Shown one piece after another: positions 1 to 10,508 of a DNA stretch of 64,000 bases (positions are counted from its first letter, which is position 1; each line of letters opens with the position of its first letter). The stretch spans positions 4,218,001-4,282,000 of the forward strand of contig NC_079879.1 of the NCBI RefSeq assembly GCF_029227915.1. Direction: 5' to 3'. The notes beneath the pieces are model-generated. The model was given only the letters and a program-made list of their open reading frames with translations. It did not search any database and had not been told where the DNA came from. Source of the DNA: Hydractinia symbiolongicarpus. Lineage: Eukaryota; Cnidaria; Hydrozoa; Anthoathecata; Hydractiniidae. The position numbers and the translations under genes are program-made.

Positions 1-30
1 ATCAATATCAGTAACATATAGTTGCCTCAT
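1..30 (-). pseudogene. Polinton protein d, first codons only (window edge)
   Basis: The minus strand begins MRQLYVTDI at 30 and runs off the window. It is the same start as the full gene at 48316-48985 in E4 and the gene at 28836-29504 in E2, so it is the 5' end of the conserved roughly 220-residue protein called d here. It is divergent from gene e at 54, with only 23 bp between the two starts. Confidence 0.75.
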
Positions 31-53
31 CCCTTTCTTGTTAGGAGGAAAGG

Positions 54-1263
54 ATGGGCATGTATTCGTACAATCCAAGAGCTAGGTACGAGTCAAAAAG
101 GGGAGAATGGCCACTTGGTATCAAAAACCTGGAGCATCAGGACCTGTACGTGCCTACAGACTCACATATCTCTGTGGTATTCCCGGAATTCATAAAATAT
201 GCCATAAAAATCCCTACAAATTTGCTGAATGACACTGTCAGAGTGGGTCGGACAGGACAGGAACTAGACTACTGGAATATCCAGGTGAATTTTGCAACCC
301 ATTGCGCAACCATTGCATTAGTCATATCTGCCAAGCACATGACGAGCTCCATACCCCTTGTCAACTCGATCTTTAAATTCCATGCCTATTACTACATGCG
401 CCGCATCCTTACCAGAATGAAGGTACCCATGCCCTATAACGATAAGTTTTTTCCATACAAAAGCCCCTATTCCACATCCGGATATGCACGCGAGTATGGT
501 GCAGAACGTAATAGTCTGTAGAAATTCAAGGCTATCATGTCGTCACTCACCAACGGTAGGTGGTTGCCTTAAGTTGATGGTGATTGAGCGAAGTTCTTCT
601 GAAGACCTTCTGAAGTCAGGGTCTGATTTCAGAAGGTCTAACCAAGCTAAGTGAAAGTATCAGGGTTTACGTGGTCTTGTTGGTTAGGTCACAGGCAGGA
701 GCTAAGGCATCCTTAATCGGGTCCGGTGCCGACAACTACACAGCAAGGCAGATTTTGCTACAAACATTTGAGGCCATGCCCAGCGTCTACATGCTGCCTT
801 CTGATATGAATTTGCGTATTGGTAAAATTGTAGGGTATAATAACAATATCCTGATCGCACCTGCCGGCGTCAGCGTTGGTGTCCGGGTTGATGTAAATAA
901 CAAGCTTATTGTGAGGCATACAGAGAGGGCTATCAAACCGCCCACTAGGCATACTACACCTCCAAAGCATATTACCAAAACACCTATACCCCCGGACATA
1001 CCACACCTCCCAAACATACTATCAAAACACCTATACATACCACGCCTCCTATACCTACAGATCATACTATATAGGCTATACCATCTACACCTCACAAGCA
1101 TGCTATCAAAATAACAATACACAGGGAGGTGGAACAACATATGCAGAAGGAGCACGCCATGCTGCTTCCCCTCGAGGAAGGTCAAAACCAACACGAGGAT
1201 ACCAAGGCCAGATTCATCACAACAGGGGTAGGCCTCATCATTGCCTACATATGGCTTAAATAG
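54..1263 (+). pseudogene. Polinton structural/membrane protein e
   Basis: Homologous to the better preserved gene at 27735-28819 in E2 and to 49009-50217 in E4. The N-terminal part (54-521) contains the conserved run YSYNP, LEHQDLYV and YYYMRRILTRMKVPMPY. After a stop and frameshifts the reading resumes at 671 (NYTARQILLQ, YMLPSDMNLRIGKIVGYNNNILIAP). A Thr/Pro/His-rich stalk of diverged repeats (about 950-1130) then leads to a single C-terminal membrane segment just before the stop at 1261-1263. Function is unknown; I infer a structural or virion membrane protein from its place in the capsid half of the element. It is tail-to-tail with gene f, one base apart. Confidence 0.7.
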
Positions 1264-1264
1264 A

Positions 1265-2505
1265 TCATGATTTTTTAGTCTTTCCAGCATATACCACAAC
1301 AAGCCCAACGGCAGCAGCGATCGCCATGTACAGATGTTTAGCTGCATATTCGACGACGGTTGCCGCTACTCTTAAAAAGAAGGATACAAACAAACCGATT
1401 ATGCCAGGTAATGTGGCACCTGCTTTACCTGCCAGATATTTGAGGAATTTTCAAAGCCTTTCAAGCTTCTTCTCATTGAATCCTTTTCCTGCACCTGCTG
1501 CGGCACTTCCTCTTGCACCTGCCACGGCACTTCCTCCCGTCACGGCGAGTACAATGGTGCTTATCAGTAGACGAACAGCTGACACGATACTTGCTATAGT
1601 TATACCTTGTTCCTTAAAGAGTATTTTAAGCTTTTCGAGTAGGGACTTATCATCTGCGGCGATTTTTATTAGGGTTTCCTTGATAACCTTCATCTGGGGG
1701 TATATTTCGGAGGATAGCAAGCCATGTGAATTAATCTTATAATCTCTTTCTTCCTTAAGATTTTTAAGCCTACCCTTCAGCCCTTCTATATCACTATTAT
1801 TATCAGGATTCCCTGGTCCCCCGACCTTCTGCTTTTCGAGATCTTTTAACCTGACCTCCCCCCTGGTAATCTCACTGTTGTATAACATTACACTGGCCTC
1901 ATGTAAATTCAAAGCACCCCTAATTGTTTGAAGTTTTTCGTCAAAATCTTTTCTCTCACGCTCTGAGATCCATCCCAGATCGGACCCTCCAGGAAAATGT
2001 TCTTGAAGGAGGTCTTCCGTCTCACCTATAAACTTTCCCGCATCGTCCATAAGTTATTCAAATCCACCAGACTTATCTAACAAGTGCATCTCTATATTTT
2101 CACCATTCTCCATAATATCATCAGCCTTTCCTGGGTCAATAATATCATCAGCCTTTCCTGGGTCCTTGCTTTACCACCTTTGCTCGGAGTGGTGATTTAA
2201 TTTTTAAAACCCATGTCTCGCACGCAACCTGCCTGCAAATTTGCTAATATTGTCCTAGCGCTTAGTAAAACCAACACCCGGTTTCTTATAAATTAGATCC
2301 GTAATATCTTCACCCCTGTAAAAAAGACGAATCCCCTCCAATCGAAAATCCTCATAGTGGATCACATGGACCACCCTCTGATCCATTCTAATTTGTCTGT
2401 ATAGCTTGTGGACCCTCAATACCATTAGCGCCCTAGCCGGATCCGTGCCCATAGTTGTGATGTCTCCATGCTGTTGTTGTCCCGACGTAGATGGAAGTTG
2501 CTGCG
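1265..2505 (-). pseudogene. Polinton coiled-coil/membrane protein f
   Basis: Homolog of the plus-strand gene at 26466-27700. Reading on the minus strand: a Gln/Pro-rich start near 2505, a globular part (FRLEGIRLFYRGEDITDLIYKK, about 2260-2340), a frameshift, then a long charged helical region (about 1600-2050) with clear coiled-coil character. The conserved FKEQGITIASI hydrophobic segment, an Ala/Gly-rich stretch and a second hydrophobic segment follow at the C-terminus. The stop lies at 1265-1267, back-to-back with the stop of gene e. Two TM segments after a coiled coil suggest a membrane-anchored stalk or fusion/penetration-type protein, but that is inference; the family is uncharacterised to me. 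Confidence 0.65.
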
Positions 2506-2597
2506 TTGATTAAAGTTTCTTCTGGTTTATCACCATTTCTCCCACCACCCTAATCCTCAACCTCATCTTAATATGAGGTTGAGGATAAAAAATTCCT

Positions 2598-2610
2598 ATA
2601 ATAATAAATG
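2598..2610 (+). promoter_or_regulatory. TATAATAATAAATG start box of the capsid gene
   Basis: The capsid start codon (2608-2610) is the ATG of an AATAAATG box preceded by TATAATAAT. The E2 capsid start has the same arrangement on the other strand (26414-26420). E4 lost this box by deletion. Confidence 0.6.
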
Positions 2611-3871
2611 AGTGCATTTGGAAGTACATTAGACCCCTACGTAGAAATAAAGCAGCTTTTTGGTATCAACGGGTTCAGATATCCAACATACCAAGCACCA
2701 TCAATCAGAATGAAGACCTCTATGTTGATATTAACAACATGGGGCAGAATGATATCATCGTTCCCGGCAGTCTCAAACTCTTATTTGACCTGGTGCTGAC
2801 GGGGACCAATACGAAACGTACCCTAGTCAGCAACATCGGCAAAAGTCTGGTGAGAGATCTACGTATTACTCTAAATGGTAATGAAATTCAAAATATATCT
2901 GATTTCATCAACCTCGCAGTCTACCGTGACCTATGGCTACCCAAATTTGATAGGGAAAACAACCTCATTCTAGAGGGTATTAACCATAATTATGATACCA
3001 TTCGGCCCTTACAGGTCAATGCTAGTGATCACTTTGGCACTGATGAAGTAAAGGCCATCGCTGCAGCGTATGGTAATACTTTCTGTATTCCTTTGGGCAA
3101 GCTCTCCGAGTTGACGAGAGACCTGCCGTTTTACCAGGCAGGGATCCATGACAGGCTTCAGTTTTTCCTACATTTCGCACCGCATAGCGACGTGATCAAA
3201 GATGCAGGGATAGCAGCCTCGGGAAGCACGGCAGCCAAGGCAGCTGACGCCGCGTACAAGATCGGTAACATCAAGCCGGAGTTTGACAACATTACTTATG
3301 AAGGTCTAGTGAGTGCCATGATGTCTCGGTATGCAAGATTAGCGCCGCCCTACGAGAGAATACTCCGTTCCAAGTTTGTCACAATGAAAAAGGCTGATAC
3401 CAGCTACAACCTCCAAACTGACACCCCGCAAAAAGCCTAAAGGGCGTCTTGCTACTCTTCATATACCCCGGGAAAGTAAAGCCCTAAGCTGGTGTCAACG
3501 AGGTCCTTTACAACCCCAAGATTGAAAAAATATCCATCACTGTCGAGGGGGAGCCCAATGAGCTGTACTCTCATGCGATGCTTCCAAAGGTTCATTTGGA
3601 ACAGATCGTCAACCTTTTCGGCAGTGACGACTCGAACGTCACGATTGGCCAGTTTTTCAACGAAAGGTATGCGTTGTTTATCGATTTCAGAGCCTCTCCT
3701 GATCATACTCTGCATGGATCGGGTAGGCCTTTACAACGTCTAAGTGACGGCATTATCCTCAACATGAACAAGAAGGCCGACGGCACCGGGGATTTTAGGT
3801 GCTATATGTACCTTCTTCAAGATGCGCAAATTAACATACTTGATGGGCGCTTTCACTCGGTGGAGTACTAA
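2608..3871 (+). pseudogene. MCP: Polinton major capsid protein (double-jelly-roll type)
   Basis: Starts MSAFGSTLDPYVE at 2608. The signature MGQNDIIVPGSLKLLFDL, the run TNTKRTLVSNIGKSLVRDL and the strand-rich middle (FCIPLGKLSELTRDLPFYQ) match the capsid family I associate with cnidarian Polintons. The C-terminal half resumes at 3578 (FHSVEY stop at 3869-3871). At least two frameshifts interrupt it, near 2700 and 3430. The complete length would be about 415 residues. Capsid identity is inferred from family recognition and gene position next to integrase and ATPase. The small TM gene follows immediately, TACTAAATG joining the stop to a spurious ATG. Confidence 0.75.
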
Positions 3872-4243
3872 ATGCAGCAATCAACGCACTGGCGTTCAGC
3901 GGGACTAACTTCTTGTTTTCTAAGCTATCGGGACACGGTGAGGCCGAGCGCAAGAGGCATGACGAGGCTATGGAACAACTCCAGGATGCCCAAGCACAGT
4001 GGGTGAGGAAAAGACAGGCCAAATTGGAATAGTTTGCTGAGCAAAGGGAGTTGCAAAAAACAGGCAGGGAAGAGCCTTCAGGAGTCGGACGACGATATGT
4101 ACAAGAACTACATTGCTTCAAACGAAAAGACCCAGAAATTATCGGTTTATTACACACCCTACAAGAAACAACAAGATGGCGAATTAAGCTTCATCGTTGG
4201 CTCCTTGTCCCTACTAGGGTTTGTAGCATACAAGTATCTTTAA
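3872..4243 (+). pseudogene. Small Polinton TM protein downstream of capsid (start lost)
   Basis: Homolog of 24713-25103 (E2) and 52457-52830 (E4). The readable body goes from NALAFSGTNFLFSKLSGHGE through a charged helical stretch to a C-terminal hydrophobic segment (SFIVGSLSLLGFVAYKYL). The first dozen codons, including the real ATG and its AATAAAC leader, are missing here, so the frame now abuts the capsid stop; an A-to-stop change and a frameshift near 4030-4060 break it further. It is probably a small virion membrane protein, by position only. Confidence 0.6.
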
Positions 4244-4269
4244 AAAGTTTTTGGCATGTATAATAAAGA

Positions 4270-4293
4270 CATGTCACAAACATCACATATCGT
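4270..4293 (+). pseudogene. INT: Integrase gene remnant (start codons only)
   Basis: TATAATAAAGACATGTC and the next few codons are the same as the integrase start at 52858 in E4. The match ends at 4293; 8 unmatched bases follow, and at 4302 the sequence rejoins the BRO-like gene at the point corresponding to 54457. The rest of integrase has been deleted. Confidence 0.8.
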
Positions 4294-4301
4294 GGTTTAT
4301 A

Positions 4302-4562
4302 TGGTTTCCTGGAACGACGAACAATCTCCAATGCTTCGTCTAATGTCACGAAAGCTTCATGCCTATTTTGGTCTTGTTTTAAGGGTTGGTTTGAAACCAG
4401 ACCTATCTCATGACTTGTTGGGGTGGAAATATTTTGATAAGACTCCGCAATCTTTTCAATACTAAGAAACCGTCCAAGATTAGCGCGATTAAACATAGGT
4501 TGATCCTGGTTGTTATACAGGATCTCGATGGCTCTTGCATTAAACATAACTTGCGACGACAT
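4302..4562 (-). pseudogene. BRO/KilA-N-like protein, N-terminal part, truncated
   Basis: Minus-strand gene beginning MSSQVMFNARAIEILYNNQD at 4562, with a Bro-N-like pattern: a short beta-rich opening, NLGRFLSIEKIAES, then FVTLDEALEIVRRSRKP. The full version at 53873-54714 adds a coiled coil and a conserved C-terminal domain; here the gene stops at the deletion junction 4294-4302. BRO/KilA-N proteins are DNA-binding proteins common in large DNA viruses of invertebrates. The assignment rests on pattern only. Confidence 0.5.
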
Positions 4563-4602
4563 TTTCTATATACCAATGTTCAGCCAGAGAGTTTCACCGT
4601 GG

Positions 4603-5459
4603 TTACTCGAGGATCTTTCAAGTCCTAGGATGTTCCAACCTCACGTATAAGCACGCTTGCTTGGGTTTTTTCGGCCCAGCTTTGATATCATCCCAGTCTG
4701 AAATAAAATTGGTTTCCTCGTCTACCATTTTCGTGTCACTCTTCTCATGAGGGTACCACAAAAACAACTGCTTTTTCTGCCTTCTCAAATTCTTGGGTAG
4801 AGCTGTATACGATTGGGTTAATAGCCAAAGACTGTTCTTGCTGTGCCTACCACTGATGGCAAGCTCAAGTAGGGATTGCCTTTTTTATCGAGACTTTCAT
4901 CGGCAATGACGTCGTCCACGATAAACAACGTCTCCTCACCTGCCAGTAACGACGACAATTTTTGTACTCATTCAAGCAGCTCATTTCCAAGGTCTATAAG
5001 GAACACGTAGTCGTCCTTCCAGAGTGAGCCCCTTTCTAAATAGGTTGTATTCCATCAAGTTGTTGGGAGCAAAATGACTATGTTGAGATGCTTTTTATAC
5101 TCCTGCTCGAGGAGGTCCAGGACACGTTGCGTTTTGCCGCATAATGTCGGACCTGTGAAGATTGCCGTATGGGATCCATTCATGACGGTTAATGACATTA
5201 ATTGATAACCCCATTTCCCTGTTATATATTTTTGTGTATAGTGCGGCGCATGTGGAACAGATCCATACACCCCCATGGTTTTAGTAACCATGGGGGTGTA
5301 TGGATCTGAGGCGTACCGGGCTATAATGTCATATGTGAACAGGGTATAGAGAAGTGGGTAATATTCATCCTGTTGAAACCCTCTAATTCCCCTGTCAATA
5401 GTAAGAGGGTTTACTTCGTAGTCAATGTCTTTGCACCTTCGCTGTATCCAGGCAGCCAA
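4603..5459 (-). pseudogene. ATP: A32-like genome packaging ATPase
   Basis: FtsK/HerA-superfamily packaging ATPase typical of Polintons. On the minus strand the Walker A motif reads FTGPTLCGKT (about 5120-5150) and Walker B reads LFIVDDVIADE (about 4900). LAISGRHSKNSLWLLTQSYTA (shown to 20 residues as AISGRHSKNSLWLLTQSYTA) and the C-terminal CLYVRLEHPR are also family signatures. Lesions: stop codons after LLPTT and after NELLE, a frameshift near 4880, and a TGA at 4618-4620 shortly before the expected end at 4603. An in-frame 23-bp perfect inverted repeat lies in its N-terminal part (5258-5308). The N-terminal ATG is not obvious; the frame opens from a TTG at 5459. Confidence 0.85.
5258..5308. 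repeat. Perfect 23-bp inverted repeat inside the ATPase gene
   Basis: Left arm 5258-5280 and right arm 5286-5308 are exact reverse complements, with a 5-base loop TTAGT. The arms read through in frame as SDPYTPMV...GVYGSV. The same structure is at 55407-55457 in E4. Confidence 0.95.
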
Positions 5460-5544
5460 TGCAACTTTTCGTTCGACCGTTGCCCCTGATCTTGAACTTG
5501 TCTGTAGATGAAAAGTGTTTACATTTTGAACATGTCTTTTCCAT
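5450..5544 (-). pseudogene. Second zinc-ribbon start (partial HNH paralog)
   Basis: From ATG 5544 the minus strand reads MEKTCSKCKHF, then about 20 residues, then CIGCLD: two CxxC pairs spaced as in the HNH protein just upstream (5666-6019). The frame then runs into the N-terminus of the ATPase reading in another frame. It is either a tandem paralog truncated by fusion with the ATPase region or an N-terminal zinc module of the ATPase; the sequence does not decide. E4 has the same arrangement from 55693. Confidence 0.45.
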
Positions 5545-5665
5545 TTACTATTCCAAGATTCGCCTTGTGTAATACCCTAGCAACATCATCAAGCGTCGGA
5601 GATTTGCCAGTTCTTGATATTTATAGGGTATCTTGTTATGAATATGAAGAAACTCAATAGTCTTC

Positions 5666-6019
5666 CTAGGTCATTCCCTTGGAAAACTGGGTTTCAATAT
5701 GGGCCCTACAGATAGCTATGACTTCCTTGTTTCCCTGTATAGGCTGGTTGCTGGAGCGGTTAACATTAGTGAGATGACCAGCAGGGTTGCAATCCTTACA
5801 CTGGTATATTTGCCTTTCATGATAGCAAATCCCACCTCCCTTACAGTCTTTACAATGGTATCTCCGCCTTTGATGCGGGTACCTTGTGCGTTCCCGCGAC
5901 GCTGTGTTGGCAGCGAGGCAGGTGATGCATTTTCTTGATATTCGACCATTACGTTTGATCCTGAAATGGTTCAAGGGGAGATAGTGCTTACATTTTGAGC
6001 ATGTCTTACCCTCATCCAT
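5666..6019 (-). pseudogene. Zinc-ribbon/HNH endonuclease-like protein
   Basis: Minus-strand ORF from ATG 6019. The CSKC...CITC zinc ribbon is followed by further CKDC and CYHE/CKDC pairs and by HIETQFSKGMT, the region where the intact homolog in E3 (42471-42971) continues into the HNH-type WNFDHKLPP motif. Here a stop replaces the tryptophan after GMT and the catalytic His-Asn-His part is lost. It sits between the ATPase and the small TM gene. A nicking or recombination role is inferred from the family. Confidence 0.6.
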
Positions 6020-6098
6020 ATATTATCCATATAACATGTCTTACCCTTATCTGCATCCATATATGCCTCAGGGGCAAATAAAAATTTTACTAGACGGT

Positions 6099-6368
6099 CT
6101 ATTTTGGGGGTATCAATGATTTCTTATACCATCTCTGCTTGATCGCGTATTCGTCGAACAAGATCGCTGCCGTCATATAGCCCGCGAGATTCAGGCCGTC
6201 CTCCAAATCCATCTTAGCTCTGGGCCTTGAAACTCCTAGAGTCTTTTTTGAACCCATGGCTATCAGGATCGTCTACGATACCAGCCTGACTGATTCCCAT
6301 AAAGAGTCAATAACCATGGTTTCTTTTGGGCTAATGTTGCTGACCATGTGATCCCTGCTTGTAGTCAT
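6099..6368 (-). pseudogene. Small Polinton membrane protein (AATAAATG start)
   Basis: Starts at the ATG of TATAATAAATGAC (6366-6368 on the minus strand), with hydrophobic stretches around MVIDSLWESVRLV and TILIAMG and a conserved C-terminus LAGYMTAAILFDEYAIKQRW. There is one in-frame TAG between the two halves. The length of about 88 codons and the position between the HNH and basic-TM genes are the same in E4 (56233-56502). Function is unknown; it is probably a small membrane protein. Confidence 0.55.
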
Positions 6369-6371
6369 TTA

Positions 6372-6740
6372 TTATAACATTTTGAGCATTTTTATCTCGG
6401 GAAGCTGAGCTTTGCCTTTTTGGGGCTCTAGAGTTACTGGCTTGTTAGATTCTTTATTATTTTTACCTCTGCCAAGCCTATACCATACACCAACTTCTAT
6501 GGCAAGCACGACCAAAGTCCCTACACCGTACATGTAGACTGACTGTACGCAACTGGCCAGAGAAGAGGTTTTGACTGTAGGCTCTACAGTACACTCTTGT
6601 GGCTTAATTTCTTCCTTTCTTTTCTTCATAAGTGCCGCCAACTTGTGTCCTTGGGCCACACGCCCCGGATGCTTTACTGGCTTTGTAATGACTCTCTTTT
6701 CTTGTCTCTCTTCTTCACTAATTTCTTTTAAGCCTTATGA
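6372..6740 (-). pseudogene. Small basic protein with TM segment
   Basis: The conserved basic block PVKHPGRVAQGHKLAALMKK is followed by an acidic/polar linker, one clear TM segment (YMYGVGTLVVLAIEVGVWY) and a charged tail ending at 6372. The basic block recurs at 43864-43980 in E3 and in E4. No start codon is visible upstream in frame, so the beginning at about 6740 is approximate. The basic patch suggests nucleic-acid binding at a membrane or capsid; I cannot name the family. Confidence 0.55.
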
Positions 6741-6766
6741 CTTATAAGAAATTTCACTGTAGGTCC

Positions 6767-7240
6767 TCAGGGCTCTTTCTCCTCCGCGTCATCCTCTTTT
6801 TTCTTACCCATATGTCTCCACCAGAATCCCGAGATCTAATTCATCGACACAGTCGATATCCACGATATTTCCAACAAGCTTCGCGTATAGGCTTATCGTG
6901 TGAGTAGTCAACGCCTTTGCGGTCTTTTCCCCCTTCTCTTGTGGAGTTCTCTTTCTACGTACTCAGTATTGACCTTGTCAATGGCTTTATAAGGAGCCTT
7001 GTCGAGAAACCCTTCTGTGCATTTTATGGGCAGAAGATGCCCCTTACCTTTGCGTAGGGCTTCCTTTAGGACCTAGCGTTTATTGGGTGGGGGCTCTATA
7101 TGCTCATATTCTGCAGAGGCATTGTCGAATACTCGTGCAAGCTCTGACATCTTTATTAATACTCTTTTGTAACGAAAAAGAACAAAAGAAATCATGGCAT
7201 AGGGTAGAAGTACAGCGATTAGTAGACACACTTCGATGGC
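6767..7240 (-). pseudogene. Membrane protein with N-terminal TM (start ATG eroded to ATC)
   Basis: The homolog in E3 (43040-43602) begins with an ATG right after AATAAA. Here the aligned position reads AATAAAGCCATCGAA, so the start appears to have mutated from ATG to ATC. An N-terminal TM (EVCLLIAVLLPYAMISFVLF) is followed by a helical cytosolic part and the tail GKKKEDDAEEKEP. E1 lacks 57 bp that E4 retains (56959-57015) and is frameshifted. PolB's TAA stop (7245-7247) overlaps the AATAAA box of this gene. Confidence 0.6.
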
Positions 7241-7244
7241 TTTA

Positions 7245-10200
7245 TTACTGGGCAAACACCAGGCGGTAATGGCCTCTAGCTAGCGTGGTAACCTGATCTG
7301 ATTGCACGAGCCTCTCATCATCTGCCCTGTTAAGGGCTAACTTGTTCACCTTTTGGGTATATATTTCATGCTTTTTGTTTTGAATTAACACCTGGATTTT
7401 GTATATGTTAACCCCCTCTTTCAGGCATCATCGGTAATCGTCGAAGGTGATGGCCTTTTTGGTCACACACATTTTCACGCCCTTCGCTTTGCATTCACCA
7501 CCCTCTGTTGTAAGGCTCTCATAGGCATATAGCTTAGCCCTTAGTGTTATGAACTCTGTCATAACCTTTCCACTTAGCTCGTCTTTCATTAAAATTACGA
7601 CCTTCTTGTTCTTCTCAATGGGAAGAGGCCTGTTATCGTCCTTGCTGTACGCAGTCGTGTCAAAACGTGTCTCAACGTCTTATGCAATGTCACGATAAAA
7701 GTATTCTGTTCGGATGCAGTACACAAAGCTGTCCGTATTCATGTAACACAATTGCAGCTTGCTGCCATACTTCGGTAACATGAAATCATAGTGAAATTCA
7801 TACATGATTAGCTTCGACATGTCCAATTTGGCCTGGCCTATATATACAGGCGTGTTCATCTTCACCTTCGTCTTACCCATTTCTACTCCTAAGAGGTGCT
7901 TACTGAACCGGTTTCCACCCTTCAAATTTGGCTTCATCACAAGCTTCATATACTTGTCCTCGTTGGTGACCAGCTGAATGTTGCGATGATTTCTAATGTT
8001 CTCCATTGTCTTCCCAAATACACTTAAATTCATGAGCTTGTAAAAATCCTTCTCAAACTCGTTCCTTGCAGCCATTCTCAGCCTCGTGTTGTGATCTATA
8101 TGTCCCCTGAGCCATGGCTGTTGGTTAAACTGGATGACCCTGTGCACCTTCTTCGGTACCAGTTTCTCGACCTTGTTCATCTTCATGCGATCAGATAAAA
8201 AAGGTAACTCATTATCTGTATTGTATAGCCTCTCAGGGTAGTCTATATCAACCTCTTAAATGTACCCATGTTTATTGTCCATAACGAGCTTCGCAACTCG
8301 CTTTTCTGTAAATACCTCGGTATTTGACACCCACTTGAAACCCTCCGTTGGTAGGTCTTGCTGCATGTCCCACTTATGCAGGTTATTAGTATCTAGGTAC
8401 TGTAGGTAGGAGGATTCAATTTCTGGATCGCACTGGTCTCCCATATACTTTTTTTTGCCCTCGCCTACCGGTGTACAGCCTGGGTTATACCTTTACGGAT
8501 ACCTTTTTCGAACATGAGAAGGGTCCGTAAGGAGCTCTAACCTAATTCCGGTATACTTTAGTGTTGCCTTCCCTTCCAGGCCTGGTGCTGAGTAAAAACG
8601 TGCAGGATCAAGCTTGTAGTTTGTTAGGCACACGTCCCGGAATGTTTCAAAAACGTCGGCCAATAGCAGGACGTCCATGGTGAGGTACACATCATGACAG
8701 TCGCCCATGGTTACGTTATCACTCTTTGAGGCAATGACATTCCATACCTTTTTCGCGTATGAATACTCATTGTCGCTAATCCTCTTCATATTCAGCTTGC
8801 TTTAGAATGCCTCCTTGGATGGTAGATCCGTGTCTTCTAATCGCTGCCAATCATCCATATACTCGTAAGGGTATACGCCTTTTCGAAGCATCAGTGAGTA
8901 TCATACTCACTTAGATTGTGGAAGATGAAAGGTATGAAACTATACAGCCCTGTATAGTGACAGTGGTCTCGAACCTTATGGTTATTCTCATCGTTAAAGG
9001 GATTCAAGCATATATGGCATTCTGTGGCTTCATCATATTCCCTTTTTTAACATCTCTGTCAGTTCCAGCATGGATTGATACGGGTAGGTATAGTAAAGCC
9101 GCTTCACCTCATCCTCTAATTGGTTCACAAATCGCTTGACGCAATCCTTACCCCTGTGGACTGTTAGTGGGTCCAGTACATACCCATAGGCCAATGTGCT
9201 ATAGGTACACCAGCCACATGGTACATGCTTACTCATATTTTTGGTTTTTGTCTCCCTCGCATCCTTTACCGGGATTCTTTCCCATTACGTACAAGACGTT
9301 TACCGCGATATCCGTGTTGTTCTTTTCAAACTTGGATATATCTTTGATATTTGTTGGGAACTCTATACCCTCCTAATTGTAGAGGGGAATGTAGCGATGC
9401 ATTTGTGATATTCGACTTAGGTTCATTCCGATCTCCGTATGGTGTAGTGATGCAATGACGCTCCATTTGAAACATTCATCATCCTCATTCACTGGGTTGA
9501 TGATAGCTTTCTTTGAAGTTATCCATTTAGGTAGTTCTATGTATGATGAACCCCTTGTTAACCGTAGTTTATGAAAGTTTATATCAAGGTATAGAATTCG
9601 ACTAATCGTGAAGCCACTCTAAGGCGGTGCCGGATGTTCTACGTGTGTTTTGATTGATGTAAATATCCTATCCAGTACATCGTCTACGCCGCTACCCTAG
9701 AAGATATCTGTCATATTACCATTGATGGCTTTCTTCACCTCGATGTACTCATCGTTAACCTCCCTCGAGTTTGGAACTATCTTCTTCTTCCACGTGATCC
9801 ATACGGATAGTTGTACTTTTGCCGATCTCATAACTCTTACCTGGTCCTCTATCAAGGTTCTTAGGTTGGGTTGCACCATCCCCATATACCCGTCGACGTC
9901 AACTCCTTCTACACCGGGAATGCGAAAACTTCGAAATGTCCTGTGGAGGTCATGCTTATGACTCTGCGGTGTAAAATCTTGCCCTGGCTGATCATATAGA
10001 TTTTGCATATCCTCGAGGTAGTCTTCTTCAGCCTCTTTTTCAACTTCATCATGAAGCATAGGTTTAGAGTTAGCTGTCCTATCATAGAGATCCATCACCT
10101 TACGCTTGAATGACGCATATGTTTTCTCGACACCTCCTTTATAGGTTTGCGAACAGTAACCAGTTGTGCCATCCACCCATCTTGGTTTTCACGATGGAAC

Positions 10201-10508
10201 GATTTTTTCTCAGTTCCTCCTTTTCAAATATGTCCATTTCCGATTTTGGCAAAATCCATTCATACCATTCCCTAATTTACCCCTATAGTTTGATACCTCC
10301 TGTTTCTCAAAGAGGTCCATGGCCTCTAGTATTATAGGCTTGACCGATCTCTGTGGTATATCCTCCAATAGGGCAACCAGTTCGGCCTTGCGCGTAGCTT
10401 GTAATACCCGGTTAAGCCACGGCTTTTTGCAATATCACGTAACTGTTTCACGGTGCGCGTATTCATTCTACAAATTATATGAATTTTTTCATTGTCGGAG
10501 GATTTCAT
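7245..10508 (-). pseudogene. POLB: Protein-primed DNA polymerase B (SAP-PolB lineage)
   Basis: Starts at ATG 10508 or 10466. An N-terminal SAP-like module (TVKQLRDIAKSRGLTGYYKL) is followed by the long N-terminal region (HRTFRSFRIPGVEGVDVDGY) and the polymerase. Palm motif A reads YLDTNNLHKWDM (about 8395), motif B KLMNLSVFGKTMEN (about 8030), and motif C YMNTDSFVY (about 7735), where the first catalytic Asp is Asn. The ExoI region is absent: VNVLYV is joined directly to the GKDARETKTK-equivalent near 9290, a lesion shared with E4. There are many stops and frameshifts. The C-terminus GHYRLVFAQ ends in TAA inside the next gene's start box. This is the enzyme that would replicate the element from a terminal protein. 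Confidence 0.85.

Noticed and set aside
787-1347. Long minus-strand ORF opposite gene e
   Set aside because: A shadow frame: the plus strand has the conserved e residues shared with E2 and E4, and the minus frame has no family features.
1326-1742. Plus-strand ORF rich in Ala/Pro/Leu opposite gene f
   Set aside because: Complement of the f coiled-coil/TM region; the protein-level match to E2 lies on the minus strand.
4191-4562. A full BRO-like protein ending at 4191 in E1
   Set aside because: The frame after 4302 runs across the deletion junction into antisense of the small TM gene, so the C-terminal third is not BRO sequence.
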